Source: Bathynomus jamesi (Eukaryota > Arthropoda > Malacostraca > Isopoda > Cirolanidae). Taken from it: DNA of 64,000 bases. A model generated the notes under the pieces. The model saw only the letters and a list, made by a program, of their open reading frames with translations, was not told the origin of the DNA and made no database searches. Below are positions 32,461 to 42,479 of this stretch, piece by piece. Location: contig JAJOZX010002712.1 of the NCBI GenBank assembly GCA_023014485.1, positions 62,001-126,000 of the forward strand, given 5' to 3'. The first letter of the stretch is position 1, and every line of letters begins with the position of its first letter. Made by a program: the position numbers and the translations under genes.

Positions 32461-32520
32461 TCAGTTAGGTCAATACCAGATCCTTTTTCTATAATTTTAT
32501 TACTAATTCTATTTATCCCT
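32461..32520 (-). pseudogene. 60-bp scrap of CR1 ORF1
   Basis: Matches 28863-28921 (esterase region, GSGIDLTV segment) with one substitution (CTTTTT for CTTTCT) and is cut sharply on both sides. It has no CR1 3' end. Confidence 0.8.
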
Positions 32521-32900
32521 TGGCTCCGACAAGACCGAGATTTAGAAATCTACATTTTACGCAGTTCACATTTATATTACTAAATTAAACCAACTGAATA
32601 TTTGTAAGCAACAAATCCTAAAATTTTTTAGACTTTTGATTTGGCATTTGTATAAGGCATAAAGTGGACTATTAAGTTTGTTGGATACAACATCAGGGTG
32701 TAAATTGTATAACCAAGCCTCCCCTCAAACAACATCTCTCACAACTAAATATAGGGTACCGTACCCAGTTCGGTATTATTATAGTTTCAACCACAACTTG
32801 ATTACTGCATATTTGATGTGTTGTTTAGCTGTATCTCTTCATTTCGGACAACTTTTTCTAATACCACTTCCGTCGCAAATGGATAATAACGGAGATAATA

Positions 32901-32972
32901 AATATAATAATTTTTGGTCCGCCACATAATAATTTTTGGTCCGCCATATAATATTTTTTGGTCCGCCATATT
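32901..32972. repeat. Three tandem copies of a 22-24-bp unit
   Basis: ATAATTTTTGGTCCGCCA occurs three times with small length changes (TAATAATTTTTGG, ATAATAATTTTTGG, ATAATATTTTTTGG). Confidence 0.8.
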
Positions 32973-33056
32973 GTCTCAGTCTAGCCATGGGTACAGTGTG
33001 GGAAGGTTGTGCTCTTATTCCGTTTGAAGTGATTCATAAATTTTTTAAGAATAACA

Positions 33057-33250
33057 TTGACTCGTTAGGTTAAATGAATGCCTGGTTAGGTTAACTGAAT
33101 ACCCGGTTAGGTTAATCGAATGCCCGGTTAGGGCAACTGTACACCCTTGACGATTGGTTTGGTTGTCATAATATTTTCGTTAGTTTAACGATTTATTTTT
33201 GAAACTAATTTACGGCCGGCCGGATTCTGAAGGAATCGTTTATCTTATCA
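33057..33250. repeat. TTAGG-rich block with 20-22-bp internal repeat
   Basis: GAATGCC(C/T)GGTTAGGTTAA-type units occur about three to four times, followed by CTGTACACCCTTGACGATTG, then TTCGTTAGTTTAACGATTTA. The end segment (GGCCGGATTCTGAAGGAATC) recurs inverted at 41910-41950. Confidence 0.75.
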
Positions 33251-33253
33251 CTC

Positions 33254-33308
33254 CGTCATAACCTAACCCAACTCAATCCAGTGGATTGGATTGAGTTGGG
33301 TTGGGTTA
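33254..33308. repeat. CCTAACCCAACTCAATCCA palindrome
   Basis: ATAACCTAACCCAACTCAAT and its near-complement face each other across a few bases. The arms are telomere-like in composition. Confidence 0.8.
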
Positions 33309-33329
33309 TGAAACTTATGTTTTTCCTAC

Positions 33330-33545
33330 GTTTTTTGAGGTGATTCACTCGAATTTGACATCCATTTCCACCGCAAATCACTCGTTTTTGGCTTTCGATG
33401 GATCGAAGTGGCCCCTAGTGTGCCCACTATAAAAATTTCTTATGTTCTTATAATCTCAAAAACGAGTGATTTGCGACGGAAACGGATGCCAAATTCGAAT
33501 GAATCGCATCAAAAAACGTAGGAAAAACATAAGTTTTATGTTCAA
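33330..33545. repeat. Foldback repeat with CR1 3' tail in its loop
   Basis: TTTTTTGAGGTGATTCACTC, TGACATCCATTTCCACCGCA and AATCACTCGTTTTTG pair with CAAAAACGAGTGATTTGCGA onwards. The loop holds GAAGTGGCCCCTAGTGTGCC and CTTATGTTCTTATA (33406-33452), the 3' terminus of the CR1 elements above. Confidence 0.85.
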
Positions 33546-33589
33546 AACGAATTGGGGCCGAAACTGCAAATTTACCAGGTTCGGTTCCT

Positions 33590-33815
33590 AGGTTTTCCGT
33601 TGGTTTCTGATGTGATTCATCTGAAAATGACATTCATTTCCGTCGCAAATCACTCGTTTTTTCCCCCCCCCCCCCCCCCCCACCCAAAACCCCCGATTTC
33701 CCACGCATTCCCCCATATTGTGGAGGGGGGGAATCACAAAAACGAGTAATTTGCGCCGGAAATGAATGTCATTTTCGGATGAATCACATCAGAAACCACC
33801 GGAAAACTTAATTTT
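33590..33815. repeat. Foldback repeat with poly(C) loop
   Basis: TTTCTGATGTGATTCATCTG, TGACATTCATTTCCGTCGCA and AATCACTCGTTTTT pair with CACAAAAACGAGTAATTTGC and on to TCACATCAGAAACCA. A run of about 18 C (33663-33680) lies in the loop. It is a clear relative of the preceding foldback. Confidence 0.85.
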
Positions 33816-33849
33816 TATTTTTCAAAACGAGTTGTAGTTGAAACTAAAA

Positions 33850-34105
33850 ATTTACCCCCAGTTCCTTTAATCTTTTTATGTTAGGAGTAAGCTTGGTTGC
33901 AGCATGTTGCATAGGCTTTCTTCAAGCATATCAATATCAAGTGTAAGGTGAGGGGACTAAACTTGAATGCAGTATTATAAGTGAGGCCTAACTCAAGAAT
34001 TATATAATTTACTGATCACTTCTTTACTCTTTAACTAACATTTCTCTTAATATTATCTAGTATTTTATTTTATTTCTATCCTCCAAGCACTGGTTACAAA
34101 ATTTT
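33850..34105 (-). pseudogene. Fragment of a CR1-like RT C-terminal region
   Basis: A minus-strand frame around 33990-33890 reads YNTAFKFSPLTLDIDMLEES and LCNMLQPSLLLT, resembling the LEYN..F..SP....DI..LE segment of CR1-type RT C-termini. Weakly preserved, with no conserved catalytic motif. Confidence 0.3.
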
Positions 34106-34996
34106 ACATTACTACTAAGGTGACGGTACTAACTAACTACTCCCACTAACTTTCATGCATGTGTTGTGTTCCTGGTGAAAGATTTACTTATGTTAGTGAC
34201 AGTTGGCACACCATGGTATGTGTACACCTGATGCAAATCAAGCAGTTCTAAATATGGCAATTTTGTACTCCTATGCAAGTCCTGACCATATGCCTCTATT
34301 AATTGAGTTTGACATTAATTGTATTCCAATGCTGTCACAGGTAAAGTGAAGTTAGACTGGTCTAGAGTTGTTGATGAGGGGAAACAACAGTACAAAAATC
34401 TCCCGCGTTAACAACCTTCACATCAGCGGAAACTTCACTTGGACGGACTAAATCGCTGTCTGGTCATTTACATTCATTTTAACGTAATACAGGTCGTTAA
34501 AGTTAAGGTTTCCGCTAAAAATGTCTGTTAGCATCACTGCACTTCACTTTAGCGGACTCAGAGTCGTTAAAGTGAAGGTGATGCCACCGGAATATTATTG
34601 GAACCAGCCCTCGGATGAGGTTGCGGTCAGTTGTTTCCTGTTGTATTGCATGGGCAGTGGTGGCGACTGGTTGTGTATGTGCATAGTGCCGCTTCCAAGT
34701 GTTGTGCATGTTAAGCGTTCTTTTGTGATGTTACATGGATAGTTACATATAATTATTTATATTTATGTATCTAAATGTAATTTATTTATGAATACTGTAT
34801 GTATGTGGTTATATGTTTTTATTTCTTATTATTATGTTACACAGGCCTTATCAGTTCATAGCATTTTTTGAGTTCAAAGTGACTTATCAGTTAATAGCAG
34901 TACATATAGGAGTACAGTGATAGCCTGTGCTTTAACAGTGTATGTACGTACTTTACTTAATTATTGCCTGCTCGTACAAACTTTATTTTCTGAACA

Positions 34997-36840
34997 ATGG
35001 CATCCACAAGTGGTACTACCAGTGTCAAACAGAAAAGGCGTACGATCTCCATTGAAGAGAAGAAAGCGATTCTCACTGACATAGAACAAGGGTTAAGTGT
35101 AGCGTTTGTTATGCAGAAGCATAAGATAAGCAAGACCACCGTCTACGAAGTCGAGCAGAATCGCAACGAAATACACGCCTATGTGCTAAACAGTGAATCC
35201 GGAGGCAGGAGTTCGAAACAGTCTCGCTTGAAGACGTCCTACAAGAAAAACGTAGATGTGGTTGTGTACACGTGGTTCAAGCAGCAACGGGCCAAGAACG
35301 TTCCAGTCAGAGGAATCGACATCCAGTTGGCAGCGAAGCGTTTCGCGCAGGAGTTCAACGACACGGACTTTAAAGCAAGTGGTGGCTGGTTGTATCGTTT
35401 CTAGTGCAGGCATGGCTTATCGAACAGAAAGCTTATGGGAGAAGCAGCCAGTGCGGACCTATCTCAAGTGGAGTCGTTCAGGTGCAAACTACAGACTCTG
35501 ATTGATGAGGTTGGGGTTGCTTCCTACCAGCTGTATAATGGCGATGAGACGGGCTTATTTTGGAAGAGTATGCCCACAAATACACTGGCCCACAAAAGTG
35601 ACAAACATCTTCCAGGCTTTAAGACAGACAAACAGTGTGTGTCTGTGTTGGCCTGCGCAAATGCTGATGGCACGCATAGACTGAAACCTTTGATCGTTGG
35701 AAGATCAGCCAAGCCTCGCGTACTCAAGGACTGCATACACGAACTTCCAGTCATTTACAGGAGCAGCAAGAAGGCCTGGTTCACGCAGACTATTTTCCAC
35801 GAATGTTCCACAAGTTCTTCATTGCGCAGGTGAAGGCATACCAGGAGCATGTTTTGAAAATAAGCCCTGAAGATGTGAAGGCTGTCCTCTTGCTAGACAA
35901 TGCGCCAGCACACCCACGTGCAGAAGAACTCGCAAGTGAGGGTGGCAAGATCAGAGCTATGTTCCTCCCCCCCTAATTCCACTTCAGTAATATAACTTAT
36001 GGACCAGGAGGTGATAGTGAGTTGCAAGAGAATCTACAGGGCCAAGCAATTGGAGCAGTGCTTGTGTCATCTCTGAAGATGACACAGAGGACAGGGCTGA
36101 GAAGACACTCAGGAACTTCAAAGCCTACACTATCAAGTCTGCTATCTACAATTGGGCCGACAGCTGGAACGAGGTCAAGGAGTCCACTCTGCGCAATGCC
36201 TGGAAGAAACTGCCCCATAACATCCAGGACCTGGAAATAGACTTCGAGGGCTTTGAGCCATAGGACTATTTGGGTGTTCTCCAACAAGCAGGCGAAACAG
36301 AGGCTACAGAGGACAAAGTTGTGGAATGGCTTGATGCTGACGATAGTGACCCAGGGTACGAAGATCTTAGTGAGAGTGAAATTGCGGCCAACATTACAGT
36401 CAGGTCTGAAGACAGATCCACCGATGAACCTCTTGATGACGACGAGGATGCGGAAGATGTCTCCGAGGTTATACCCAAGACTACGTTGAGCCAGGCAAGA
36501 GACGCTGCTGATGTTCTGCTGAAATTCATTGATGAGACTACGGCACTGCCTAATATTCTCCCTTACTATAACTACATAAGGAAGTGCCGAAATGAAATCA
36601 TTGCCAGTCAAAACATCTGACCTTTCACTGCCCACTGAACTGTCACCAATGCCAAATACTAGCAGCAGTGTTGGCTTCACTGTGTCACCACTCCAGTTTT
36701 CTGAGAGTGCAAGTACTAGCAGTAGTACTCCTTCACCAGCCATCCTACCGGAGCCTGAAGTGGAGTTCAGGACCCTCGCACTAGGCCTGGATTTTCCGAC
36801 CATCACACCAGAAGTTCCCGACGATATTTTGGAGGATTGA
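34997..36840 (+). pseudogene. Tigger transposase (CENP-B-like HTH, DDE domain)
   Basis: Starts MASTSGTTSVKQKRRTISIE at 34997. The N-terminal helix-turn-helix includes EEKKAILTDIEQGLSV and HKISKTTVYEV; the second CENP-B-type helix region has FKQQRAKNVPVRG and KASGGWLYRF. The catalytic core reads YNGDETGLFWKSMP (first Asp), KAVLLLDNAPAHPRAEEL (second Asp) and, after a damaged MFLPP segment near 35970, the thumb-like NFKAYTIKSAIYNWADSWNE. The tail is acidic (EWLDADDSDPGYEDLSESE) as in Tigger and jerky relatives. Stops or frame changes occur near 35404, 35800, 35973, 36100, 36260 and 36615. The third catalytic Asp of the QPMDQ block is lost in the damaged stretch. Not functional. Confidence 0.9.
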
Positions 36841-36972
36841 CTATATATGGTGAGTACATAAAAATAAATATTAAATATTTACATGTGCATGTGTTCATAA
36901 GTAGGTAAGTCTATGTATGCATTTTCATGTTAGGTGTTGAATGTGGAGATTCGAGGGCTATACATACATGTG

Positions 36973-37510
36973 CAGTGGCGGACCTACATTTTTGGGACCC
37001 TGAAGCTTGAACTGTTATGGGGCCCCTTCGCAACCAGCAACAATAGGGCAACATCCAACAAGGTTCAAAGGGCCTTGCTGCCCTTGCAAGGACCTCGAGG
37101 CCCAAATGGCGGAGAACGGGGTGGTGGGGTGATGTCCTTGAAAATGGGCCATACAGTGAGCCCCTTCCCACCAGCAACAAGGTCTGGCGAGCTCAGCGAG
37201 CCCATACAGCTGGGGGTTCGGGCGCTGCAAGCCCCCGAGAAAATTTTGAAATTTGACCAATTACAGGGGCATTTTGAGGCCATATGAAATGGGTATTAGA
37301 GCATATTCTAAGGTCAATATTAAGTACTTCAACCCATTGGCTTATGATTCTATCACTAAAATAGCCTTATTTTAATAACAAACACTTAAAAAAACTCCAT
37401 CGATTTTGTTGAAAAATTCACTCATTAAAAAAAAAGTTGCTTCAGGGCCCCTCCTGGATTAGGGGCCCTGAAGCTTAAGCTTCATTAGTTTCATAGTAGA
37501 TCCGCCACTG
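36973..37510. mobile_element. hAT-type MITE with perfect TSD TACATGTG
   Basis: Ends CAGTGGCGGACCTAC and, complemented, CAGTGGCGGATCTACT. The octamer TACATGTG is exact on both sides (36965-36972 and 37511-37518). Inner arms GGGACCCTGAAGCTTGAA and CTGAAGCTTAAGCTTC are also inverted. Inserted in the 3' part of the Tigger. Confidence 0.95.
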
Positions 37511-37624
37511 TACATGTGTAACTGTACTGAAGTATTTTGGTTGGTTATGAAAACCCCACTTTAACATCCCGTAGTCCGGTAAAGTGGGGATCGTCCATAC
37601 TTTACTTTAATGTTCCTCGGTACG

Positions 37625-39635
37625 CAGGGGCGTACCTAAAGTATTTGGCCCCCGGGACGGATCCTTCCTTTGGCCCCCCCCAATAAATAATTTTAAAATT
37701 TAAACACACAGGAAAATATATTATGTTTGCAAGTAGATTTTTAAACAGTACAGTACTGTCATAAGCAAATTGGAAATAAGAAAAATGCAGGACATTAAAA
37801 ATTCAGTGAGCAGGTAATACTGCATTTTATTTTACACAAAAAACACAGGAAATCCAATCTCAACGCTCAGTCTATTCTTCAAAGGTAAATAGAGAGGATT
37901 CACAGTCTCTGCTTTCGAGCCTTAATTTCTGCAAATTGATCAATGACATCAAAATTCACCTTCTTTGCATATTCATGTTCAATCAAAAGTAAAGCCAGAT
38001 TTGTCAATCTTGTCTGACTCATGGTCGAGCGAAAGAAATTTTTTAGCAATTTCAATTCGGAAAAACTTGTTTCACATGAAGCAATAGACACACAGACAGT
38101 CAAAAAGAATCTCAAACACAGTGACAAGCTTGGCAAAGATTCACAAAAATCCCATTTCATAATAAACTCCAGAAACTGCAATGCTGTCCATTTCTTTGCC
38201 TCTTCAACGCTGATTTTGGCAGCTTCCAAATGCCTCCGAAGTCGTCCAATTTCCACACTGATATCTTCATCAGAGAATTCATCGAAAATCTGAGTCAAAT
38301 TTGAAATATACTTCCGAAGTTCTTCTTCTGTTGCAACAACCAAAGTGTTTGGCTGAATAACGGCGAAGATTAACAGAATTTGATCCATTGCCTTAGAACG
38401 AATCTCCAATTCTTGATGAAAGCGATCGAGACATTCAAACATAGCCCTTTTTACTTCCTCTGGCAATGTGAGAGCAGCATCCTTTGCCATCTCTCCTGGC
38501 ATCCTTTTTCGGAGCTTTACTCTCTCTCTTCTCTCCATAGAAATGTCCATTTCCTCACACTTTGTAGTTGCATAATGAATGGCCCTCTCCACAATTTCAT
38601 TGCGCTGATCTTCAAGAAACAGTTTTAGAGCTTGGGCTTCACAATGCACTTTTCAAGGCTGATTCCAACTGTTTGGAAACACTTGTGTGAGATTAATTTC
38701 TTCTAGGACTTCACACCAGAAAGAAAGGTAAAATTTGAGCTGATCCTCTTGTGTCCACATTTTCTTTGGGATCGCACAGTACTTCAAGGGTTGAGGTCAG
38801 CTTTTCAAAAATTTGTTTCCACTGGTTTCACAGCGTCATAATGAGCACTCCATCTTGTCTAGGAAAGTCTTTTGACTGTCATGCCTACATTCTCCATCAT
38901 CACTTCCCATCGATGAGTTGAGACTGAAAAGAAGGAATAGACCTCTTTTCTTGCCTTCTTCATTTTTCTTTGTTGGAATCCACTGGGTCGATTTCGCTTC
39001 ATAGTGGATGTTTTCTGCAAAATTTTAAAATCAAAAGGTATAAAGCATGAACATGCATAACAAGCATGAACTATTAATTATGACTTGAAATACATTAACT
39101 GAACAAATTGTCTGTGATTATTATTATTATTATTATAAACACTTAAACATTTATAAACACTTAAACATCACTATGATACCACATTGTCAAAAATTACTGG
39201 ACACTGGTATAATTACCATGATATTATTATAAACACCAGCACTTTATGCTTTATCATAATTATTTAATGAAACATACCTCATGTATGTGGAGTCACAGTG
39301 TCAAGTGAACAAGACTTGGAATGTCAGTTGCAGCCAGCTGGCTATGCTCAACAAACGTTCGTCTTTCGATGTAATTTTTATCAAATATTTAATTTTTCGT
39401 TTGTATGTAAATTTTGTATTGCCAATAAAAATTTATTTTATAGTGGAAATTAACACTAAGCTGTTGTAATAGTTTGAACATTTTTAATTTTTTTTTCTTA
39501 CTTTGGCGAATTTTTCATTTGGTTTGAAAACTTGTACTGGTATTTGACCGTATTTCAACTCTCCCGATGGCACCCCCCTCTTGGCTGTCACCCTGGGCGG
39601 ACCGCCCCCCTCGCACTCCCCTTAGTATGCCACCG
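37625..39635 (-). mobile_element. hAT element, 2.0 kb, partly deleted
   Basis: Ends CAGGGGCGTAC and, complemented, CGGTGGCATAC. Octamers TCGGTACG (37617-37624) and CCGGTACG (39636-39643) match at 7 of 8. It carries the C-terminal part of a ZMYM-like hAT transposase on the minus strand and is inserted in the right end of the Tigger. Confidence 0.85.
37900..38970 (-). pseudogene. hAT transposase, ZMYM-like, C-terminal half
   Basis: Upstream frames (38970-38650) contain VSTHRWEVMMENVGMTVKRL and TRWSAHYDAVKPV, the conserved R-W-S/H block before the dimerisation region, with several stops. The open frame 38649-37900 holds a helical segment and the C-terminal signature LTVCVSIASCETSFSELKLL then KNFFRSTMSQTRLTNLALL, ending EIKARKQRL. 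This pattern (SCE.SFS.LK.IKN.LRS.M...RL..LALL) is that of hAT transposases related to domesticated ZMYM and THAP-type proteins. The zinc-finger N-terminus and first catalytic Asp are missing. Confidence 0.85.
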
Positions 39636-39722
39636 CCGGTACGTTAAAGTGGGGCTTTTCCGTACTTCACTTTAGCGACCACACGCTCCCCCCAAAGTGT
39701 ACGTTAATGTGAGGGTCTACTG

Positions 39723-40335
39723 TATTGTAATACAGTAAGTCTGATGTATTGGCAAGTAATATATGTGTAATAGCTTGGGGTTAGAGACCCCGCTAAGTTA
39801 CTAGGTTTCTAAACAAGCAAAGGCACTTACCGGTGCGTTGAATTAGATATTCTTTAGGGCCTACCATAGATTTCCTGCGTCCCACAAAGCAGTCTACCTG
39901 ACTCTAACTTTACTAATTTAGAAGCTATAGACATTACCCCTAACTATTATTATTTACTGACAACTTTCTACCCCATTTGTCACCTTAGAAACATCACCAA
40001 ATTAAACTTAGCACCAACGATTAGGTCAGATATGAATAACCATGCTCTAATCCAGCCAAAACCAAAACGAACAGCCGCGCTGCTCCGTTTATCCCTTCGT
40101 GTTGCCATTCAGCTTTCTTTTAGTGATTTTTCCCTTTAGTGACTTTAGACTATATACATCTATATACACACACGTCACCTCACTATGTAACCCTAATGAT
40201 GCTTCAGCTTGTCAGGATGTAAACTGTACAATTCAAACACACATTTTGGAATCATCATGTTCTATTGCGTCAATCCTATCATGCTTATTATTATACTAGG
40301 GCACTCAATATATTTTGCCCCAAGCCTTTTTCCTT
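39723..40335. other. Non-coding stretch
   Basis: No gene, inverted repeat or RNA recognised. Composition is less AT-biased than elsewhere. It may be older unique DNA. Confidence 0.4.
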
Positions 40336-40499
40336 AGCTAAATAATAGGCCATGGGGCTGAAATGTCTTTTGGGCCATAAGTTTGAACTTTCTGCGCTTC
40401 ACATAACCAGATTTTTCCAGTTTGAACCTCCCCTCCTTGTATAAAACCGCTTTTAAACGCCCTTGTATAAAACCGATGGTTAATGTAGTTTCGAAAATG

Positions 40500-40890
40500 G
40501 CGTCTGACAGTGATGTGCATCTCAAACAGAGAGCTGGTATCAAGTTCTTGATAATTATTCGTTTTTACACCCAGTCTGTTTTTATGATGAGAACAAACTT
40601 TTCTGGTCAATTTTGTGGCGTTTTGCACGAATCTGCCATCCGTTTCCTGTGCAAATGCATAGTTTTCGAGATATTGTCATCTCAAAAACTATGCATTTTC
40701 ACAGGAAATGGATGGCAGTTTTATACAAAACACCTCAAAATTAACCAGAAAAGTTTGCTCTCATCATTTTCATTTAAACTAACGAAATATCACGACTTAA
40801 CCTAACCAATCATCAAGGGTGTACAGTTGACCTAACCAGGCCTTCAGTTGACCTAACCGGGCATTCAATCAACCTAACACGTTAATATTG
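40500..40890. repeat. Composite repeat: foldback plus TTAGG block (copy 2, reverse orientation)
   Basis: Aligned inverted to 31370-31700: AATTATTCGTTTTTACACCC, then GAACAAACTTTTCTGGTCAA, GCACGAATCTGCCATCCGTT and TCCTGTGCAAATGCATAG, pairing arms up to 40760, then TTTAAACTAACGAAATATCA, ACCTAACCAATCATCAAGGG and two CCTAACC(A/G)GGC units. The same order in two places shows that foldback and TTAGG block move as one unit. Confidence 0.85.
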
Positions 40891-40989
40891 GTTATTTCAC
40901 CTAAATATTTTCTGATCTTTTCGTATTAGGCACTCACTGTCACATTTCGGGCAAGTTAAGGATGAGAGAATAACGCCGTAATTTATAAA

Positions 40990-41190
40990 AACATTCAATG
41001 CTTTGTCTTCATCTAGGGCACATGACGAATCAAGTTCTCAAAGTCAAAATCACACAAATGGCATGTCATAATTCTATCACAAACGCCACTAAACTGAATC
41101 CAATTAGAAAAAAAATAGCCAGAACAAAACCCAACAAACTAATTAAGTCGCAGAGTAGCAAAAAATAGCCCAATCAGGAAAAATACTTTA
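40990..41190. repeat. Dispersed repeat, copy 2 (first copy at 21543-21770)
   Basis: Same orientation as copy 1, with CACATGACGAATCAAGTTCT, TGTCATAATTCTATCACAAA and CTAATTAAGTCGCAGAGTAG conserved. Copy 1 has extra sequence (ACTGAGGTATTACCCAA) absent here. Confidence 0.8.
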
Positions 41191-42034
41191 TGAAAAAAAG
41201 TACATTATAGCCAAAACAGGAAATATATTTTATTAAAAAAAGTACATTTGAATAAATTTGCACAACATAAGATATATATTTTCTTAGTCAGTTTTGAATG
41301 GCAATTCAATATATTGTACTGTTTTAACCGCGCGTCAGCGGGTGAAAAGACGAATATTAACTGAGTTCTTAACTGGGTTAATATGCAGCAAATAGCCCCA
41401 CCTCGAGTTCATAATTTTTTTTATTAGCATTCGGTAGTATACAGCAATAGAATAAATTTGTTGAAAGCCAGACCCCCCTGGAATTCAAAATTAACGAAGT
41501 TATTGATTTTTTAAGTTTTAACCATTATTTTTGTTTCGCGACCTACCAGCAGGCATAAGACATCTTCGCTCTCAGACAATTTTCTGGAAATTTGTGGACG
41601 AACAATCACAGTGCACCTTTTTTAACCAATAGTAGGCTATTAATCACTCAAAAACAACCAATTACAGACACGCCTTAATGAACCAATGACAGCTAATTAG
41701 GAATTTTAAAGAACCAATCAAGTAGTTTCCCGACCGTGACGTCACGGAAACTCCTCGGCCTTTGACACGGCTGAGATCTTTCTTTCTGTTTTAATTTTTG
41801 CCGTGTGAACATGTCGAGTGAGATTTGTGAAAGTTGTAGGGGTTTTAGGAGATACTGAATACAGTCGTGAGGTTTATTTTTGTCGCTAACTAAAACTAAC
41901 CTAACTAAACCGGCGATCCTTCAGAATCTGGCCGTAAATTAGTTTAAAAAATAAATCGTTATTTGACGAATGTTTATTACTTTTAATGCACTAAATTAGT
42001 TATTTTTTGAATAATTATAATAATTGCAGCCTAT

Positions 42035-42245
42035 AATTGAATGCCCGGTTAGGTCAACTGTACGTCCTTGATGATTGGTTAGGTACAGTATATCAAAGTT
42101 AGGTCAGCTGAATGCCTGGTTAGGTCATCTGAATGCCCGGTTAGGTCAACTGTACACCCTTGACGATTGGTTAGGTTAAGTCATGATATTTTCGTTAGTT
42201 TAACGATTTATTTTTTTTCGAAATCTCTTCATTTAGGTTAGGTTA
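42035..42245. repeat. TTAGG-rich block with four GGTTAGGTCAnCTG units
   Basis: GAATGCCCGGTTAGGTCAAC, CTGAATGCCTGGTTAGGTCA and two further units alternate with CTGTAC(A/G)(C/T)CCTTGA(C/T)GATTGG. It ends TTCGTTAGTTTAACGATTTA, and shortly afterwards GGTTAGGTTAGGTTAGC. Same family as 33057-33250. Confidence 0.85.
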
Positions 42246-42261
42246 GGTTAGCAATAACATA

Positions 42262-42460
42262 CATTTTACGGGTGCGAAATTTAGTTATTAGGGTGTGTTT
42301 TCATGTGCTTTATTCAGAAATGCTACTCATTTGCCTCGTGTTTACTTGAAAATAAAACGAAAAAAAATCTGATTTTTTTTCGTACTTTCAATTAAACGCG
42401 GGGCAAATGAGTGGCATTTCTGAGGAAAGCACATGAGAACACACCCTAATAACTAACTTT
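42262..42460. repeat. Foldback repeat, 63-bp arms
   Basis: TTAGTTATTAGGGTGTGTTT, TCATGTGCTTTATTCAGAAA and TGCTACTCATTTGCC pair with GGCAAATGAGTGGCATTTCT, GAGGAAAGCACATGAGAACA and CACCCTAATAACTAA. The loop is A/T-rich. Confidence 0.85.
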
Positions 42461-42479
42461 CGTACCAAAAGTCGAGGTG

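Larger units (their letters stand above)
34388..39722 (+). mobile_element. Tigger/pogo transposon, broken by two hAT insertions
   Basis: The right end complemented is CAGTAGACCCTCACATTAAC with TA beyond (39723-39724). The left end resembles CAGTACAAAAATCTCCCGCG followed by TTAACAACCTTCAC. Subterminal GTTAAAGTGAAGT/CTTCACTTTAGCG motifs recur near both ends (34430-34580 and 37560-39690). The transposase gene lies at 34997-36840. Removing the insertions at 36973-37510 and 37625-39635 leaves an element of about 2.8 kb, a normal Tigger size. The left border is approximate. Confidence 0.75.

Noticed and set aside
36266..36806. Long minus-strand ORFs opposite the Tigger transposase
   Set aside because: No motif, and the plus strand encodes recognisable Tigger catalytic and acidic tail sequence.
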